Below are positions 16,326 through 25,270 of a stretch of DNA of 47,749 nt, piece by piece. The notes under the pieces were generated by a model. That model did no database searches, was not told the origin of the DNA, and saw only the letters and a list, made by a program, of their open reading frames with translations. This stretch comes from Lautropia mirabilis (GTDB lineage: Bacteria > Pseudomonadota > Gammaproteobacteria > Burkholderiales > Burkholderiaceae_B), in the NCBI GenBank assembly GCA_945876565.1, contig CAMCOS010000018.1, positions 1 to 47,749 on the forward strand, read 5' to 3'. Position 1 is the stretch's first letter. Each line of letters starts with the position of its first letter. A program made the translations under genes and the position numbers.

Positions 16326-17377
16326 CTCAATCGGTATTGGGTCAGGGCACTGGCCACGAGCACCGCTAACAGTGCCATGGCCACCATGACATCAGACAGA
16401 TACGTGGGCACGCCCACGGCGCGGCTCATGCTGTCCGCTCCCACGAGCACGCCTGCCACCAGCACACTGGCTGCGGCCACCCCAAGCGGATTCAATCCTG
16501 CCAACATGGCGATCACAATGCCGGCATAACCGTAGCCCGGTGACATGTCCAAGGTGACATAGCTCGTTCGACCCGCGACTTCAATGGCGCCGCCCAAGCC
16601 CGCGAGTGCGCCCGAGAACAAAGCCACCAGCACCATGGTGCGCGTGGTTTTTACGCCCACGAATGACGCAGCCCGGGCATTGGCGCCCACGGCCCGAATG
16701 TCAAACCCCAGGGTGCTGTACTTCATGATGAGCCAGGTGGCCAGTGCACACGCGATAGCCCAGATGAGACCGGTGTGCAAGCGTGTCTGTGCAATCAGTT
16801 TGCCAAGCTCCAGGTCACTGACCAACACCACGCTTTGCGGCCAGCCCATGGACAAGGGGTCTTTCATGGGCCCGTCAAGCAGGGCTGAAACGGCCAAGAG
16901 CACAATGAAGTTCAGCAGCAGTGTGGTCACGACCTCATCCACCCCGAGCCTTGTTTTTAGGAGCGCTGGGCCAAGCAACACCATGGCGCCAGCCAAGGCA
17001 GCGGCTACCATCATCAGCACAAACAGCAGCGCGGGCGCGATCTCAAAGCCGGTGCCCGCATGCAGGCCACCCACGGCCACTGCCGCGATGGCGCCCGCAT
17101 AGAGCTGGCCCTCGGCACCGATATTAAAAAGCCTTGCCCGAAAGGCGACCGCAGCGGCTAAGCCTGTAAAGATCAGTGGAACCGCCCGCGTGAGTGTCTC
17201 TGACCACGCAAACACCGAACCGAAGGCACCGTGGATTAAAAGCCCATACGTTTGCCCAACCGGTGCGCCGGCCCACAGTACCAATAGCGTACTGACCGCA
17301 AGTACACCCAGCACGGCACCCATGGTGGCAAAGAGCCATACCGTCCAGTTCGTGTGGGCACGGCGCTCGAGTCTCAT
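16316..17377 (-). CDS. BMP-type nucleobase/nucleoside ABC transporter permease 1
   Basis: The second transmembrane subunit (353 residues, BPD_transp_2, NupP/YufP-like) has a basic N-terminus (MRLERRAH), about ten helices, and the coupling loop RARLFNIGAEGQLYAGAIAA diagnostic of this permease pair. It also has the conserved FDIRAVGANARAASFVGV segment. Its ATG overlaps the TGA of the ATPase gene (ATGA), and it overlaps the next permease, so all four transporter genes form one tightly coupled unit. Together the two permeases form the inner membrane pore. Confidence 0.86.
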   Translation of the reverse strand: MRLERRAHTNWTVWLFATMGAVLGVLAVSTLLVLWAGAPVGQTYGLLIHGAFGSVFAWSETLTRAVPLIFTGLAAAVAFRARLFNIGAEGQLYAGAIAAVAVGGLHAGTGFEIAPALLFVLMMVAAALAGAMVLLGPALLKTRLGVDEVVTTLLLNFIVLLAVSALLDGPMKDPLSMGWPQSVVLVSDLELGKLIAQTRLHTGLIWAIACALATWLIMKYSTLGFDIRAVGANARAASFVGVKTTRTMVLVALFSGALAGLGGAIEVAGRTSYVTLDMSPGYGYAGIVIAMLAGLNPLGVAAASVLVAGVLVGADSMSRAVGVPTYLSDVMVAMALLAVLVASALTQYRLRWR

Positions 17378-18879
17378 GCGTGCGCCTCATGGCCGGTTTC
17401 AATGGCACCTGCCATGGCCAGGCCAATGGTTTCACGACGCCAGTCTTGCGCTGCACGCGCCTCGGTGAGCACGCCTGCATGCATGACCGCAATCCGGTCG
17501 CCAAGCGTCATGACCTCATCGAGATCGTCTGACACCAACAAGACAGCTGCGCCAGCATCACGGGCCGCAATCAGCTGCTCGTGCACAAATGCAACCGCAC
17601 CAATGTCCAGTCCCCAAGTCGGTTGCTGTGCAACGATGAGTGGCGTTTTTTCTGCGGGCACGCCTGGCGGTGTTTTAAGGGCACGGCCTAGGATGAGTTT
17701 TTGCATGTTGCCACCCGATAGATTTCGAGCGGGCGTTTGCAGCTGCGCGCCACGCACATCAAACTCGTCAATCACGCTTTGCGCATAGGCTTGTGCGGCC
17801 GATTGCCGCACCCAGCCCCAGCGACTGAAGATCGGGGTTTTGAGTCTTTCGGCTGCAAGGTTTTCCCAGACAGCCAGATCACCAATCAGCCCCACGGATT
17901 GCCGGTCTTCTGGAATGCGGGCAGCATTCGTGCATTGTTTAAACAGCATGTCACACAGTGCCGTTTGGCCATTGCCAGATACACCGGCGATCGCCACGAT
18001 CTCACCGGGGTAAAGGGAGAGGTTCACGTGATGCAAGCGGTCGTGCGACTCGGGGTGTGCGTCTCGCGCAGGGTCAAAGCGCACCGTGCAGACCGGCACC
18101 TCACTGAGCCGATGGCCAGGTCGGCGGGTGGGGGCAACGAGCTCGTGACCCACCATCCACGTCGCGAGCTGGCTTTGGGTCACCCCTTCGGTGGGTTCGT
18201 TGGCCACGAGCTTGCCGTGGCGCAAGACAGCGACGCGATCACAGATACGCAGCACTTCGCCGAGTTTGTGGCTAATGAAGATAATTGACAGGCCCTCGCG
18301 CACCCACTGTGCAAGGGCTTCAAACAAGTGCTCGCTTTCTTGCGGGGTGAGCACAGACGTCGGTTCATCCAGTATCAGAATACGCGCACCACGATAAAGC
18401 GCTTTGATGATTTCCACCCGTTGGCGCTCGCCAACGGTCAGTTCACTGATCTGGCGCTCGGTGTCGATTGGCAGCCCAAAGCGCGCAGCCACGGCTTTGG
18501 CTTTTGTGCGCGCGGCTGCACGTTGACTACTGAGTCGCCACATCGACTCAGTACCCAGGAGAATGTTGTCTAACACCGTCAGGTTGTCTGCCAGGGCGAA
18601 GTGCTGGTGCACCATGCCAATGCCAGCGGCCAGGGCGGCACCAGGGTCACCCGGTGCCAGTGGCTGGTCATGTACCGATATGTGGCCGGCATCGGCCGTG
18701 TAGTGGCCAAACAAAATCGACATCAATGTGGATTTGCCAGCGCCATTCTCGCCAAGCAGGCCAAGGATTTCTCCTCGGGCAAGGTCGAGCGTAATGTTGT
18801 CGTTGGCCGTCAGGGCACCAAATCGCTTGGTGATGCCCGTCAGGCTTAAAACAATCGAGCTGTTCGTGGTTGCGCGCAT
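17374..18879 (-). CDS. BMP-type ABC transporter, double ATP-binding subunit
   Basis: Two ABC domains lie in one 501-residue chain, as in YufO/NupO and RbsA-like proteins. Domain 1 has Walker A GENGAGKSTL, signature LTVGERQRVEI and Walker B LILDEPTSVLTP. Domain 2 (from about residue 260) has the degenerate P-loop GVSGNGQTAL and a good signature LSGGNMQKLILGRAL; its Walker B region reads LIVAQQPTWGLD, a pattern normal for the second domain of this family. It powers uptake by the two adjacent permeases. The start and the upstream receptor's stop overlap by one base (TAATG). Confidence 0.88.
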   Translation of the reverse strand: MRATTNSSIVLSLTGITKRFGALTANDNITLDLARGEILGLLGENGAGKSTLMSILFGHYTADAGHISVHDQPLAPGDPGAALAAGIGMVHQHFALADNLTVLDNILLGTESMWRLSSQRAAARTKAKAVAARFGLPIDTERQISELTVGERQRVEIIKALYRGARILILDEPTSVLTPQESEHLFEALAQWVREGLSIIFISHKLGEVLRICDRVAVLRHGKLVANEPTEGVTQSQLATWMVGHELVAPTRRPGHRLSEVPVCTVRFDPARDAHPESHDRLHHVNLSLYPGEIVAIAGVSGNGQTALCDMLFKQCTNAARIPEDRQSVGLIGDLAVWENLAAERLKTPIFSRWGWVRQSAAQAYAQSVIDEFDVRGAQLQTPARNLSGGNMQKLILGRALKTPPGVPAEKTPLIVAQQPTWGLDIGAVAFVHEQLIAARDAGAAVLLVSDDLDEVMTLGDRIAVMHAGVLTEARAAQDWRRETIGLAMAGAIETGHEAHA

Positions 18880-19886
18880 TAGCGCAAGGTGGACTTGGGC
18901 TGGTTGTCGTCAATTACCACGGTAAAGGTCTCCCCCAAAATGGCTTTCTGGCGATCAGCCACTTTGGCTTTCAGGTCAGCCGGGAGCTTGCCCTCGAAAG
19001 TGCCGTACGGTGCCATTTCTGAGCCACCAAACTTCATCATCGAGTATTGGCCATAGTCTTCGGCGTTGAACTGACCCGCCTTGACGGCTTTGAGCGCCCG
19101 ATCAATGGTGGGTTCCATGTTCCACAAGGCGGAGGCAACCACGGTTTCAGGATACTGATCCTGCGTGTTGATCACATTACCGATGGCGAGAATGCCTCGC
19201 TCTTTGGCTGCATCGCTCACCCCAAAACGTTCGGCATATAAAACATCCGCACCACGATCGACCATGGCAAACGCGGCCTCTTTGGCTTTGGGCGGGTCAA
19301 ACCAGCTGTTAATAAAGGTCACCATGAACTCGACTTTGGGGTTGACCTCTTTGGCACCGGCCATGAACGCATTCATGAGGCGATTGACTTCTGGAATCGG
19401 AAAGCCACCGACCAAGCCAATCTTGTTGGTTTTGGTCATGCCACCGGCGATCATGCCAGTCAGGTAGGCCGGCTCCTGAATGTAGTTGTCAAACACACTG
19501 AAGTTGGGCGCTTGGGGCTTGCCCGATGAGCCCATGAGAAACGCGACGTTGGGGAAGTCCTTCGCAACTTTACGTGCGGCGGCCTCAACGGCGAATGATT
19601 CACCCACCACCAGTTGGTTACCTTGCGTGGCGTACTCGCGCATCACGCGCTCATAGTCGGCATTGGAGACGTTTTCACTGGCGCTGTAGACAATTTCACC
19701 GCGGGCTTGAGCAGCCTGCAAAGCTTTGTGAATTCGGCTGACCCATTGCTGCTCAAACGGCACGGTGTAAATGGCCGCGACTTTGAGTGGCACCTGGGCC
19801 ACGGCGGTGGTGCCTAGGCCTGAGAGCACCAGAAGGCTGACGCCAGCAGCCAAGGCGAGGCGTCGGCTTTGCGAAAATATGTTCAT
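18879..19886 (-). CDS. BMP family ABC transporter substrate-binding protein
   Basis: A periplasmic receptor of the basic membrane protein (PnrA/BmpA-like) family, 335 residues. It has a signal peptide (MNIFSQSRRLALAAGVSLLVL...AVA/QVPLKV), then VAAIYTVPFEQQWVSRIHKAL, FPNVAFLMGSSG, IGLVGGFPIPEVNRLMNAF and DVLYAERFGVSDAA. The family binds purine or pyrimidine nucleosides and nucleobases, which fits the codA-like gene at the operon's other end. I start at 19886 because GGAG lies 8 bases upstream; the open frame upstream to 19979 lacks a ribosome binding site. It is first in the leftward operon, divergent from urtA. Confidence 0.88.
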   Translation of the reverse strand: MNIFSQSRRLALAAGVSLLVLSGLGTTAVAQVPLKVAAIYTVPFEQQWVSRIHKALQAAQARGEIVYSASENVSNADYERVMREYATQGNQLVVGESFAVEAAARKVAKDFPNVAFLMGSSGKPQAPNFSVFDNYIQEPAYLTGMIAGGMTKTNKIGLVGGFPIPEVNRLMNAFMAGAKEVNPKVEFMVTFINSWFDPPKAKEAAFAMVDRGADVLYAERFGVSDAAKERGILAIGNVINTQDQYPETVVASALWNMEPTIDRALKAVKAGQFNAEDYGQYSMMKFGGSEMAPYGTFEGKLPADLKAKVADRQKAILGETFTVVIDDNQPKSTLR

Positions 19887-19948
19887 CGGTTGACTCCGTG
19901 TCATGTGTGAGTGATCGAAACTGGTGTGGATGGTTTGTTTAAGTAAGC

Positions 19949-19960
19949 CACTGTTCAGTG
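19949..19960. promoter_or_regulatory. 12-bp palindrome near the predicted BMP operon transcription start
   Basis: CACTGTTCAGTG is a 5+5 dyad with a 2-base centre, 63 bp upstream of the receptor start and just downstream of the leftward sigma-54-like site, where a repressor could act. Confidence 0.35.
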
Positions 19961-19962
19961 AC

Positions 19963-19978
19963 AGCAAGTTACATACCA
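19963..19978 (-). promoter_or_regulatory. Sigma-54-type promoter candidate for the BMP operon
   Basis: On the minus strand TGGTAT-N5-TTGCT preserves the GG and GC dinucleotides separated by 10 bases and the whole -12 element, but matches the -24 consensus TGGCAC at only four of six positions. It points at the receptor gene, leaving a leader of about 65 bases. Confidence 0.4.
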
Positions 19979-20102
19979 AGGTGGCGCTGTCAAATATCAG
20001 TCACTTTTGTGTCTTTTGAAATTTAACCCGGTTTATTTCTAGCCGCATTTGCTTGGCATGTGCGTAGGGCAAGTATGTTGGACAAGCGATTGAGTCATGT
20101 TA

Positions 20103-20172
20103 GGTGCAAGCATTTCCTTGTATGAAGCATTCACGACCCAGTTCTGTGCAAAAGTCGATCGAAATCGGTGCA
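20103..20172. promoter_or_regulatory. NtrC half-site-like GGTGCA copies
   Basis: GGTGCA occurs at 20103-20108 and again at 20167-20172, both upstream of the better dyad next to the urtA promoter. GGTGCA is one arm of the NtrC consensus; the opposite arms are poor here, so these are weak candidates. Confidence 0.3.
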
Positions 20173-20185
20173 TAAGCGCATTCGA

Positions 20186-20204
20186 TTGCCCCAATAAGGG
20201 GCAA
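20186..20204. promoter_or_regulatory. NtrC-like enhancer dyad upstream of urtA
   Basis: TTGCCCC-N5-GGGGCAA is a perfect 7-bp inverted repeat with a 5-base centre. It has the architecture of NtrC sites such as that of glnA (TTGCACC-N5-GGTGC), differing at one symmetric position per arm. It is centred about 66 bp upstream of the predicted urtA transcription start. Confidence 0.55.
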
Positions 20205-20233
20205 ATGTTGTTCATCATGCGCCACAAAAGAGT

Positions 20234-20249
20234 TGGCACGCAAATTGCT
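20234..20249 (+). promoter_or_regulatory. Sigma-54 promoter of the urt operon
   Basis: TGGCAC-N5-TTGCT is a perfect match to the sigma-54 consensus TGGCAC-N5-TTGCW. It is correctly oriented 72 bp before the urtA ATG, so a leader of about 60 bases is expected. Nitrogen-limitation control of urea uptake through sigma-54 is plausible. Confidence 0.75.
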
Positions 20250-20320
20250 GTGGGCAATTTAAGTGCCCGAGCCATGTCGCGCAAGGGCCGTTATCGAACT
20301 TCTATCAAGGAGAGGTCCTC

Positions 20321-21574
20321 ATGAAGCGTCGTATGGTTTTAAAGCAACTCTCAATGGCCACCGTTTTGGCAGTCAGCGGTTGGTTACCCCAAGCATTTGC
20401 GGCAGATGACACGATCAAGGTCGGTGTTTTGCATTCGCTGTCTGGCACGATGGCCATCTCCGAGACGACCTTAAAGGACGTTGCGCTCATGACCATTGAT
20501 GAGATCAACGCCAAGGGCGGCGTCATGGGCAAAAAACTCGAGGCCGTGGTGGTGGATCCCGCGTCAAACTGGCCGCTCTTTGCAGAAAAAGCCCGTGAAC
20601 TACTGACCAAAGACAAAGTCGCTGTCGTCTTTGGTTGCTGGACCTCGGTGTCACGCAAGTCCGTATTGCCTGTCTTTGAAGAGCTCAATGGCCTGCTGTT
20701 CTACCCGGTGCAGTACGAGGGTGAAGAGCTTGAGATGAATGTGTTCTACACCGGGGCTGCGCCAAACCAGCAGGCGATTCCGGCTGTTGAGTATCTCCTT
20801 AGCCAAGAAGGTGGCGGCGCCAAGCGTTTTGTGCTGTTGGGCACGGATTATGTGTACCCGCGTACCACCAACAAAATCTTGCGGGCTTTCTTAAACTCGA
20901 AAGGCATCACCAACGACAACATCGAAGAGATCTACACGCCGTTTGGTCACTCTGACTACCAAACAATCGTGGCCAACATCAAGAAGTTCTCCCAGGGTGG
21001 TAAGACTGCTGTGGTCTCGACCATCAACGGTGACTCGAACGTGCCTTTCTACAAAGAGCTTGGCAACGCAGGCATCAAGGCAACTGATGTCCCGGTGGTG
21101 GCGTTCTCTGTGGGTGAGGAAGAACTGCGTGGCGTGGACACCAAGCCGCTGGTTGGTCACCTAGCTGCCTGGAATTACTTTCAGTCACTGGATAACCCTG
21201 CCAACAAAGCCTTTGTAGAAAAGTGGAAAGCCTATGCCAAGGCCAAAAACCTGCCGAACTATCAAACAGCAGTCACCAATGATCCGATGGAAGCAACTTA
21301 CATCGGTATCAATATGTGGAAGCAAGCCGTTGAAAAAGCTGGGACCACCGACGTAAACAAAGTGATCGATGCCATGGGTGGACAGACGTTTGCAGCACCG
21401 AATGGTTACACCGTCAAGATGGATGAGACCAATCATCACCTGCACAAGCCCGTGTACATCGGTGAGATTCAGCCCGATGGCCAATTCGAAGTCGTGTGGC
21501 AAACCGATGGTCCGGTGCGCGCACAGCCATGGAGCCCATTCATTCCTGGCAATGAAAGCAAGCAAGGCATGTGA
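20321..21574 (+). CDS. urtA: Urea ABC transporter substrate-binding protein
   Basis: The periplasmic urea receptor has 417 residues. A signal peptide (MKRRMVLKQLSMATVLAVSGWLPQAFA) precedes the mature protein. Typical UrtA blocks are DDTIKVGVLHSLSGTMAISE, VVFGCWTSVSRKSVLPVFE, LLFYPVQYEGEE and FSVGEEELRG; the near-invariant length and the following urtBCDE order leave little doubt over the related amide receptors. AAGGAG precedes the ATG. It is the first gene of the rightward operon and lies behind a sigma-54 promoter; a 14-bp repeat array separates it from urtB. Confidence 0.94.
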   Translation: MKRRMVLKQLSMATVLAVSGWLPQAFAADDTIKVGVLHSLSGTMAISETTLKDVALMTIDEINAKGGVMGKKLEAVVVDPASNWPLFAEKARELLTKDKVAVVFGCWTSVSRKSVLPVFEELNGLLFYPVQYEGEELEMNVFYTGAAPNQQAIPAVEYLLSQEGGGAKRFVLLGTDYVYPRTTNKILRAFLNSKGITNDNIEEIYTPFGHSDYQTIVANIKKFSQGGKTAVVSTINGDSNVPFYKELGNAGIKATDVPVVAFSVGEEELRGVDTKPLVGHLAAWNYFQSLDNPANKAFVEKWKAYAKAKNLPNYQTAVTNDPMEATYIGINMWKQAVEKAGTTDVNKVIDAMGGQTFAAPNGYTVKMDETNHHLHKPVYIGEIQPDGQFEVVWQTDGPVRAQPWSPFIPGNESKQGM

Positions 21575-21585
21575 TTGGTCAATGG

Positions 21586-21654
21586 TATTGGGTAAGTGTA
21601 TTTGGTAACTCGTATTTGGTAACTCGTATTTGGTAAGCGGTAATTCGTAGTCGG
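21586..21654. repeat. 14-bp tandem repeat between urtA and urtB
   Basis: Two perfect units (TATTTGGTAACTCG at 21599-21626) are flanked by degenerate copies, a 13-base one before and two 14-base ones after. The array fills most of the 99-bp urtA-urtB spacer and lies within the operon's transcript. Confidence 0.85.
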
Positions 21655-21673
21655 TACTTGTTGGAGTGGCTGC

Positions 21674-23281
21674 ATGAGAGTCTGGTTGGCGCGTTTGTGT
21701 TTCAGTTGCTTTTTGATGCTGACGGCCAGCGCCCATGCAGCCAATACGCTCGATCCGCAGTTGGCTGGCTTGCTGATGGCAAGCCAGCCCAACGAGCGCT
21801 TGGCCGGCATCCAGGCTTTGGGGCAGGCAGGTACAAGCCAAGCCCTGAAGGTTTTAGATGCACTGGCTGCGGGAACCGTCTTCGTGGATCCGTCGGGGGC
21901 GGTGTTCTTGGAAGGCAAACCATCGGTGGATGTTTTGTCCGGCCAAGAGATCACTGATATACCGCCCGAGGCTAAACGGGTGCCACTCAATAATCGGCTT
22001 CGCGGTGCATTGCAAACAGAGCTGGCCTACGCCCGATTGTTTGACGCATCGGAACGCATCAAACAACAAGCTGCCCGGCAGTTGCAAAGCAAGCCCGATG
22101 CCGACCGGCTAGCCATACTTGCGCGTGCCTTAGCAGCCAGTAACGATCCCGACACCGCCTCTGAAATACAGGTGGCCATGGCGGCCGCCTCACTTGGTTT
22201 AACCGACCCACAGGCCAAGGTGGCTGCTATCGAGCGGCTTGGCCAAGCCGGTCGGGGGCAGTTTGCGCCAGCGCTGACTGCCTTGCTGGCTCAGGATGCC
22301 TCGGGCGCTTACCAGGAGCCTGAGACTGTGCGTGTTGCCGTGGCCCGTGCTTTGCAGCAGATCGAGCGACAGCAAACCATCCAGACCTGGCTTGGTAATG
22401 TGTTTTTTGGGCTGAGTTTGGGCAGTGTGCTGCTGCTCGCTGCTCTGGGTCTGGCCATCATCTTTGGGCTCATGGGTGTCATCAACATGGCGCATGGCGA
22501 GCTACTCATGATCGGGGCGTATTCCACGTATCTGGTGCAATCTGCCATGCAGGCGTGGTGGCCGTCGGCGCTGGATTTTTATGTCGTGATCGCCATCCCG
22601 GTCGCATTCGTGATCACCGCTTGTGTTGGCATGGTGCTGGAGAAGACCGTCATCCGGTGGCTCTACGGCCGGCCCTTGGAAACTTTGTTGGCCACCTGGG
22701 GCGTGAGCCTGATCTTGATGCAGGCCGTGCGAACGATTTTTGGGGCTCAGAACGTCGAAGTCGCCAATCCGAGCTGGATGTCGGGTGGCTGGCGCGTGAT
22801 GGGCGATCTGGTCATTAGTTACAACCGCATCTACATCTTCTTTTTTGCCTTGTTTGTGGTGGCGCTGGTGTGGCTGATTTTGAATCGCACGCGGATTGGT
22901 TTGTTTGTGCGTGCAATCACACAAAACCGACGCATGGCCAACTGCGTTGGGGTGCCAACCGAGCGTGTCGACATGCTGGCGTTTGGTTTGGGGGCGGGCA
23001 TTGCCGGCTTAGGTGGGGTGGCGTTGTCCCAGCTCGGTAACGTTGGCCCTGATCTTGGCAGGACCTACATCGTTGACTCGTTCATGGTGGTGGTGCTCGG
23101 TGGGGTGGGTCAACTCGCTGGCACCGTGATCGCGGCACTGGGTTTAGGTGCGCTAAACAAAATGATTGAACCCATGTCGGGTGCCGTGATTGCGAAGATC
23201 GCGATCCTGGTTTTTATCATTCTCTTTATCCAGAAACGTCCTCAGGGCATATTTGCGCCCAAGGGCAGGAGTGCGCAGTGA
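21674..23281 (+). CDS. urtB: Urea ABC transporter permease UrtB
   Basis: The 535-residue protein has a signal-like N-terminus and a long soluble N-terminal domain of about 230 residues rich in Ala/Leu helices (HEAT-like pattern), standard for proteobacterial UrtB, followed by the LivH-type permease. The permease shows AALGLAIIFGLMGVINMAHGELLMIGAY, LIRPLYGRPLE-like and GLGAGIAGLGGVALSQLGNVGPDLG segments. GGAG lies 7 bases before the ATG. Its stop overlaps the urtC start (ATGA), indicating coupled translation. With UrtC it forms the inner membrane channel. Confidence 0.93.
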   Translation: MRVWLARLCFSCFLMLTASAHAANTLDPQLAGLLMASQPNERLAGIQALGQAGTSQALKVLDALAAGTVFVDPSGAVFLEGKPSVDVLSGQEITDIPPEAKRVPLNNRLRGALQTELAYARLFDASERIKQQAARQLQSKPDADRLAILARALAASNDPDTASEIQVAMAAASLGLTDPQAKVAAIERLGQAGRGQFAPALTALLAQDASGAYQEPETVRVAVARALQQIERQQTIQTWLGNVFFGLSLGSVLLLAALGLAIIFGLMGVINMAHGELLMIGAYSTYLVQSAMQAWWPSALDFYVVIAIPVAFVITACVGMVLEKTVIRWLYGRPLETLLATWGVSLILMQAVRTIFGAQNVEVANPSWMSGGWRVMGDLVISYNRIYIFFFALFVVALVWLILNRTRIGLFVRAITQNRRMANCVGVPTERVDMLAFGLGAGIAGLGGVALSQLGNVGPDLGRTYIVDSFMVVVLGGVGQLAGTVIAALGLGALNKMIEPMSGAVIAKIAILVFIILFIQKRPQGIFAPKGRSAQ

Positions 23282-24426
23282 TGACCACCACCAACAGTTC
23301 GGCCCTCATCATGCCTAGCTTACGTGCACCGCGCACACCGGTGCTTTTTGAGCCACGTGCCTGGCTCGCCATCTTGCTCGTGACGCTGGTATTTGCGGTG
23401 TTGCCGCTGCTCAATTTATGGCTGCCAGTGGATCACCCTTGGCACGTCACGCAGCACACGATCTCACTGATCGGCAAGTTCATTTGCTTTGCATTGGCTG
23501 CGTTGGCACTTGATCTTGTCTGGGGCTATGCCGGGATTTTGTCGTTGGGGCACGGTTTGTTTTTTGCTTTGGGTGGCTATGCCCATGGCATGTATTTGAT
23601 GCGCGCCGCTAAAGCGGATACCGGCGCGCTGCCAGACTTTATGGTTTTTTTGAGTTGGAAAGAGGTGCCCTGGTTCTGGAGCTTTACCGAATATGCAGCC
23701 TATTCGTGGCTGCTGGTGTTTCTGGTGCCTGGTGTACTGGCATTTGTGTTTGGCTACTTCGCGTTTAAGTCGCGCATCACCGGGGTGTACTTTTCGATTA
23801 TCACCCAAGCCCTGACCTTTGCGGCCATGTTGCTGTTTTTCCGTAACGAGACCGGGTTCGGTGGCAACAATGGCTTTACTGACTTCAAGTGGATATTGGG
23901 TTTTGACATTACGTCGGCCCAAACCCGTGCGGGCCTTTACTGGGCCAGTTTGATTGCCTTGGTCGGGTCATTGTTTTTGGCGCGCGCCATCACCACATCC
24001 AAGTTAGGCCGAGTGCTCATGGGGGTGCGTGATGCCGAGGGCAGATTGCGGTTCCTGGGCTATGAGCCGGCTGGGTTCAAGCTCTTTATATGGACACTGT
24101 CAGCCATGCTCTGTGGCTTGGCCGGCGCACTCTATGTGCCACAAGTGGGCATCATCAACCCCAGTGAAATGTCGCCAGAGAACTCTATCGAGATGGTGAT
24201 CTGGGTGGCCACGGGTGGTCGCGGCACCCTGATCGGACCAATCGTGGGCGCGGGAACAGTGAATGCACTTAAAACCTGGTTTACGAGCTCGTTCCCTGAG
24301 TACTGGCTGTATGCGCTTGGGCTACTGTTTATTCTGGTGACCGTGTTATTGCCGCAGGGGATTGTCGGGCTGGTGCGCAAGCTGATGGCCAGTGTCAGTG
24401 CCAGTAAAGCCGGGGTGAGGACATGA
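23278..24426 (+). CDS. urtC: Urea ABC transporter permease UrtC
   Basis: LivM-type permease of 382 residues, about ten helices. Diagnostic segments are LDLVWGYAGILSLGHGLFFALGGYAHGMYLM, the RNETGFGGNNGFTDFK loop and the coupling region MGVRDAEGRLRFLGYEPAGFKLF, all characteristic of UrtC as distinct from amino acid LivM. It overlaps urtB and urtD by ATGA junctions on both sides, so the subunits should be made in fixed proportion. Confidence 0.93.
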   Translation: MMTTTNSSALIMPSLRAPRTPVLFEPRAWLAILLVTLVFAVLPLLNLWLPVDHPWHVTQHTISLIGKFICFALAALALDLVWGYAGILSLGHGLFFALGGYAHGMYLMRAAKADTGALPDFMVFLSWKEVPWFWSFTEYAAYSWLLVFLVPGVLAFVFGYFAFKSRITGVYFSIITQALTFAAMLLFFRNETGFGGNNGFTDFKWILGFDITSAQTRAGLYWASLIALVGSLFLARAITTSKLGRVLMGVRDAEGRLRFLGYEPAGFKLFIWTLSAMLCGLAGALYVPQVGIINPSEMSPENSIEMVIWVATGGRGTLIGPIVGAGTVNALKTWFTSSFPEYWLYALGLLFILVTVLLPQGIVGLVRKLMASVSASKAGVRT

Positions 24427-25268
24427 ACAACCGGGGCGATGATTTGAAGGCAGAGGCAGAACCCTCATTTGAGCGAGATACGGTCACGTATCGACGCCCA
24501 GTGCAGCCTGGCGTGGATGTCACGCACCAGGTGATTTTGTATCTGGAGGACATCACCGTTGAATTTGATGGGTTTAAGGCACTTAACAATTTGTCGCTAG
24601 ACATTGGCGTGGGCGAATTGCGCTGCATCATTGGCCCCAACGGTGCCGGTAAAACCACCATGATGGATATCATCACGGGTAAAACCCGCCCGAGCGCTGG
24701 TCAAGCGTTTTTCGGGCAGAACATTGATCTGACCAAGCTGTCCGAAGCACAAATTGCCTCGGCTGGCATTGGCCGCAAGTTTCAGCGGCCAACCGTCTTT
24801 GAGCAGCACACGGTGTTTGAGAACCTGGAGTTAGCCCTTAAGTGCAACAAGGGCGTTTGGCCCACGCTTTGGGCCAAGCTCACCGGCCAGCAGCGTGATC
24901 AAGTCGGTGCAACGCTATCAATGCTGCGCCTGACTGAGCACGCCAACCGAATGGCGGGCCTGCTCTCTCATGGGCAAAAGCAATGGCTTGAAATTGGCAT
25001 GCTGCTAGTCCAAGACCCCATGTTGTTGTTGCTCGATGAGCCAGTGGCCGGCATGACTGATGCCGAGACAGAACGCACCGCTGAGTTGTTTAACGAACTT
25101 CGAGGCAAGCACTCGCTCGTGGTGGTGGAGCATGACATGGATTTTGTGCAGTCAATTGCGCTTGATGGCAAGGTGACGGTCTTGTGTGAGGGGTCGGTAT
25201 TGGCCGAAGGAAAAATGGCCGATGTGCAGGCAGACCCTCGAGTGATCGAAGTGTATTTGGGACGATAA
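24423..25268 (+). CDS. urtD: Urea ABC transporter ATP-binding protein UrtD
   Basis: LivG-type ATPase of 281 residues. Walker A (GPNGAGKTTMMD), the signature region (LLSHGQKQWLEIGM), Walker B (LLLLDEPVAGMTD) and the H-loop (VVVEHDMDFV) are intact. The QRPTVFEQHTVFENLELAL Q-loop region is typical of UrtD. The N-terminal 30 or so residues before VILYLEDITVEF are longer than usual and charged. It overlaps urtC and ends 2 bp before urtE. Confidence 0.93.
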   Translation: MNNRGDDLKAEAEPSFERDTVTYRRPVQPGVDVTHQVILYLEDITVEFDGFKALNNLSLDIGVGELRCIIGPNGAGKTTMMDIITGKTRPSAGQAFFGQNIDLTKLSEAQIASAGIGRKFQRPTVFEQHTVFENLELALKCNKGVWPTLWAKLTGQQRDQVGATLSMLRLTEHANRMAGLLSHGQKQWLEIGMLLVQDPMLLLLDEPVAGMTDAETERTAELFNELRGKHSLVVVEHDMDFVQSIALDGKVTVLCEGSVLAEGKMADVQADPRVIEVYLGR

Positions 25269-25270
25269 GC

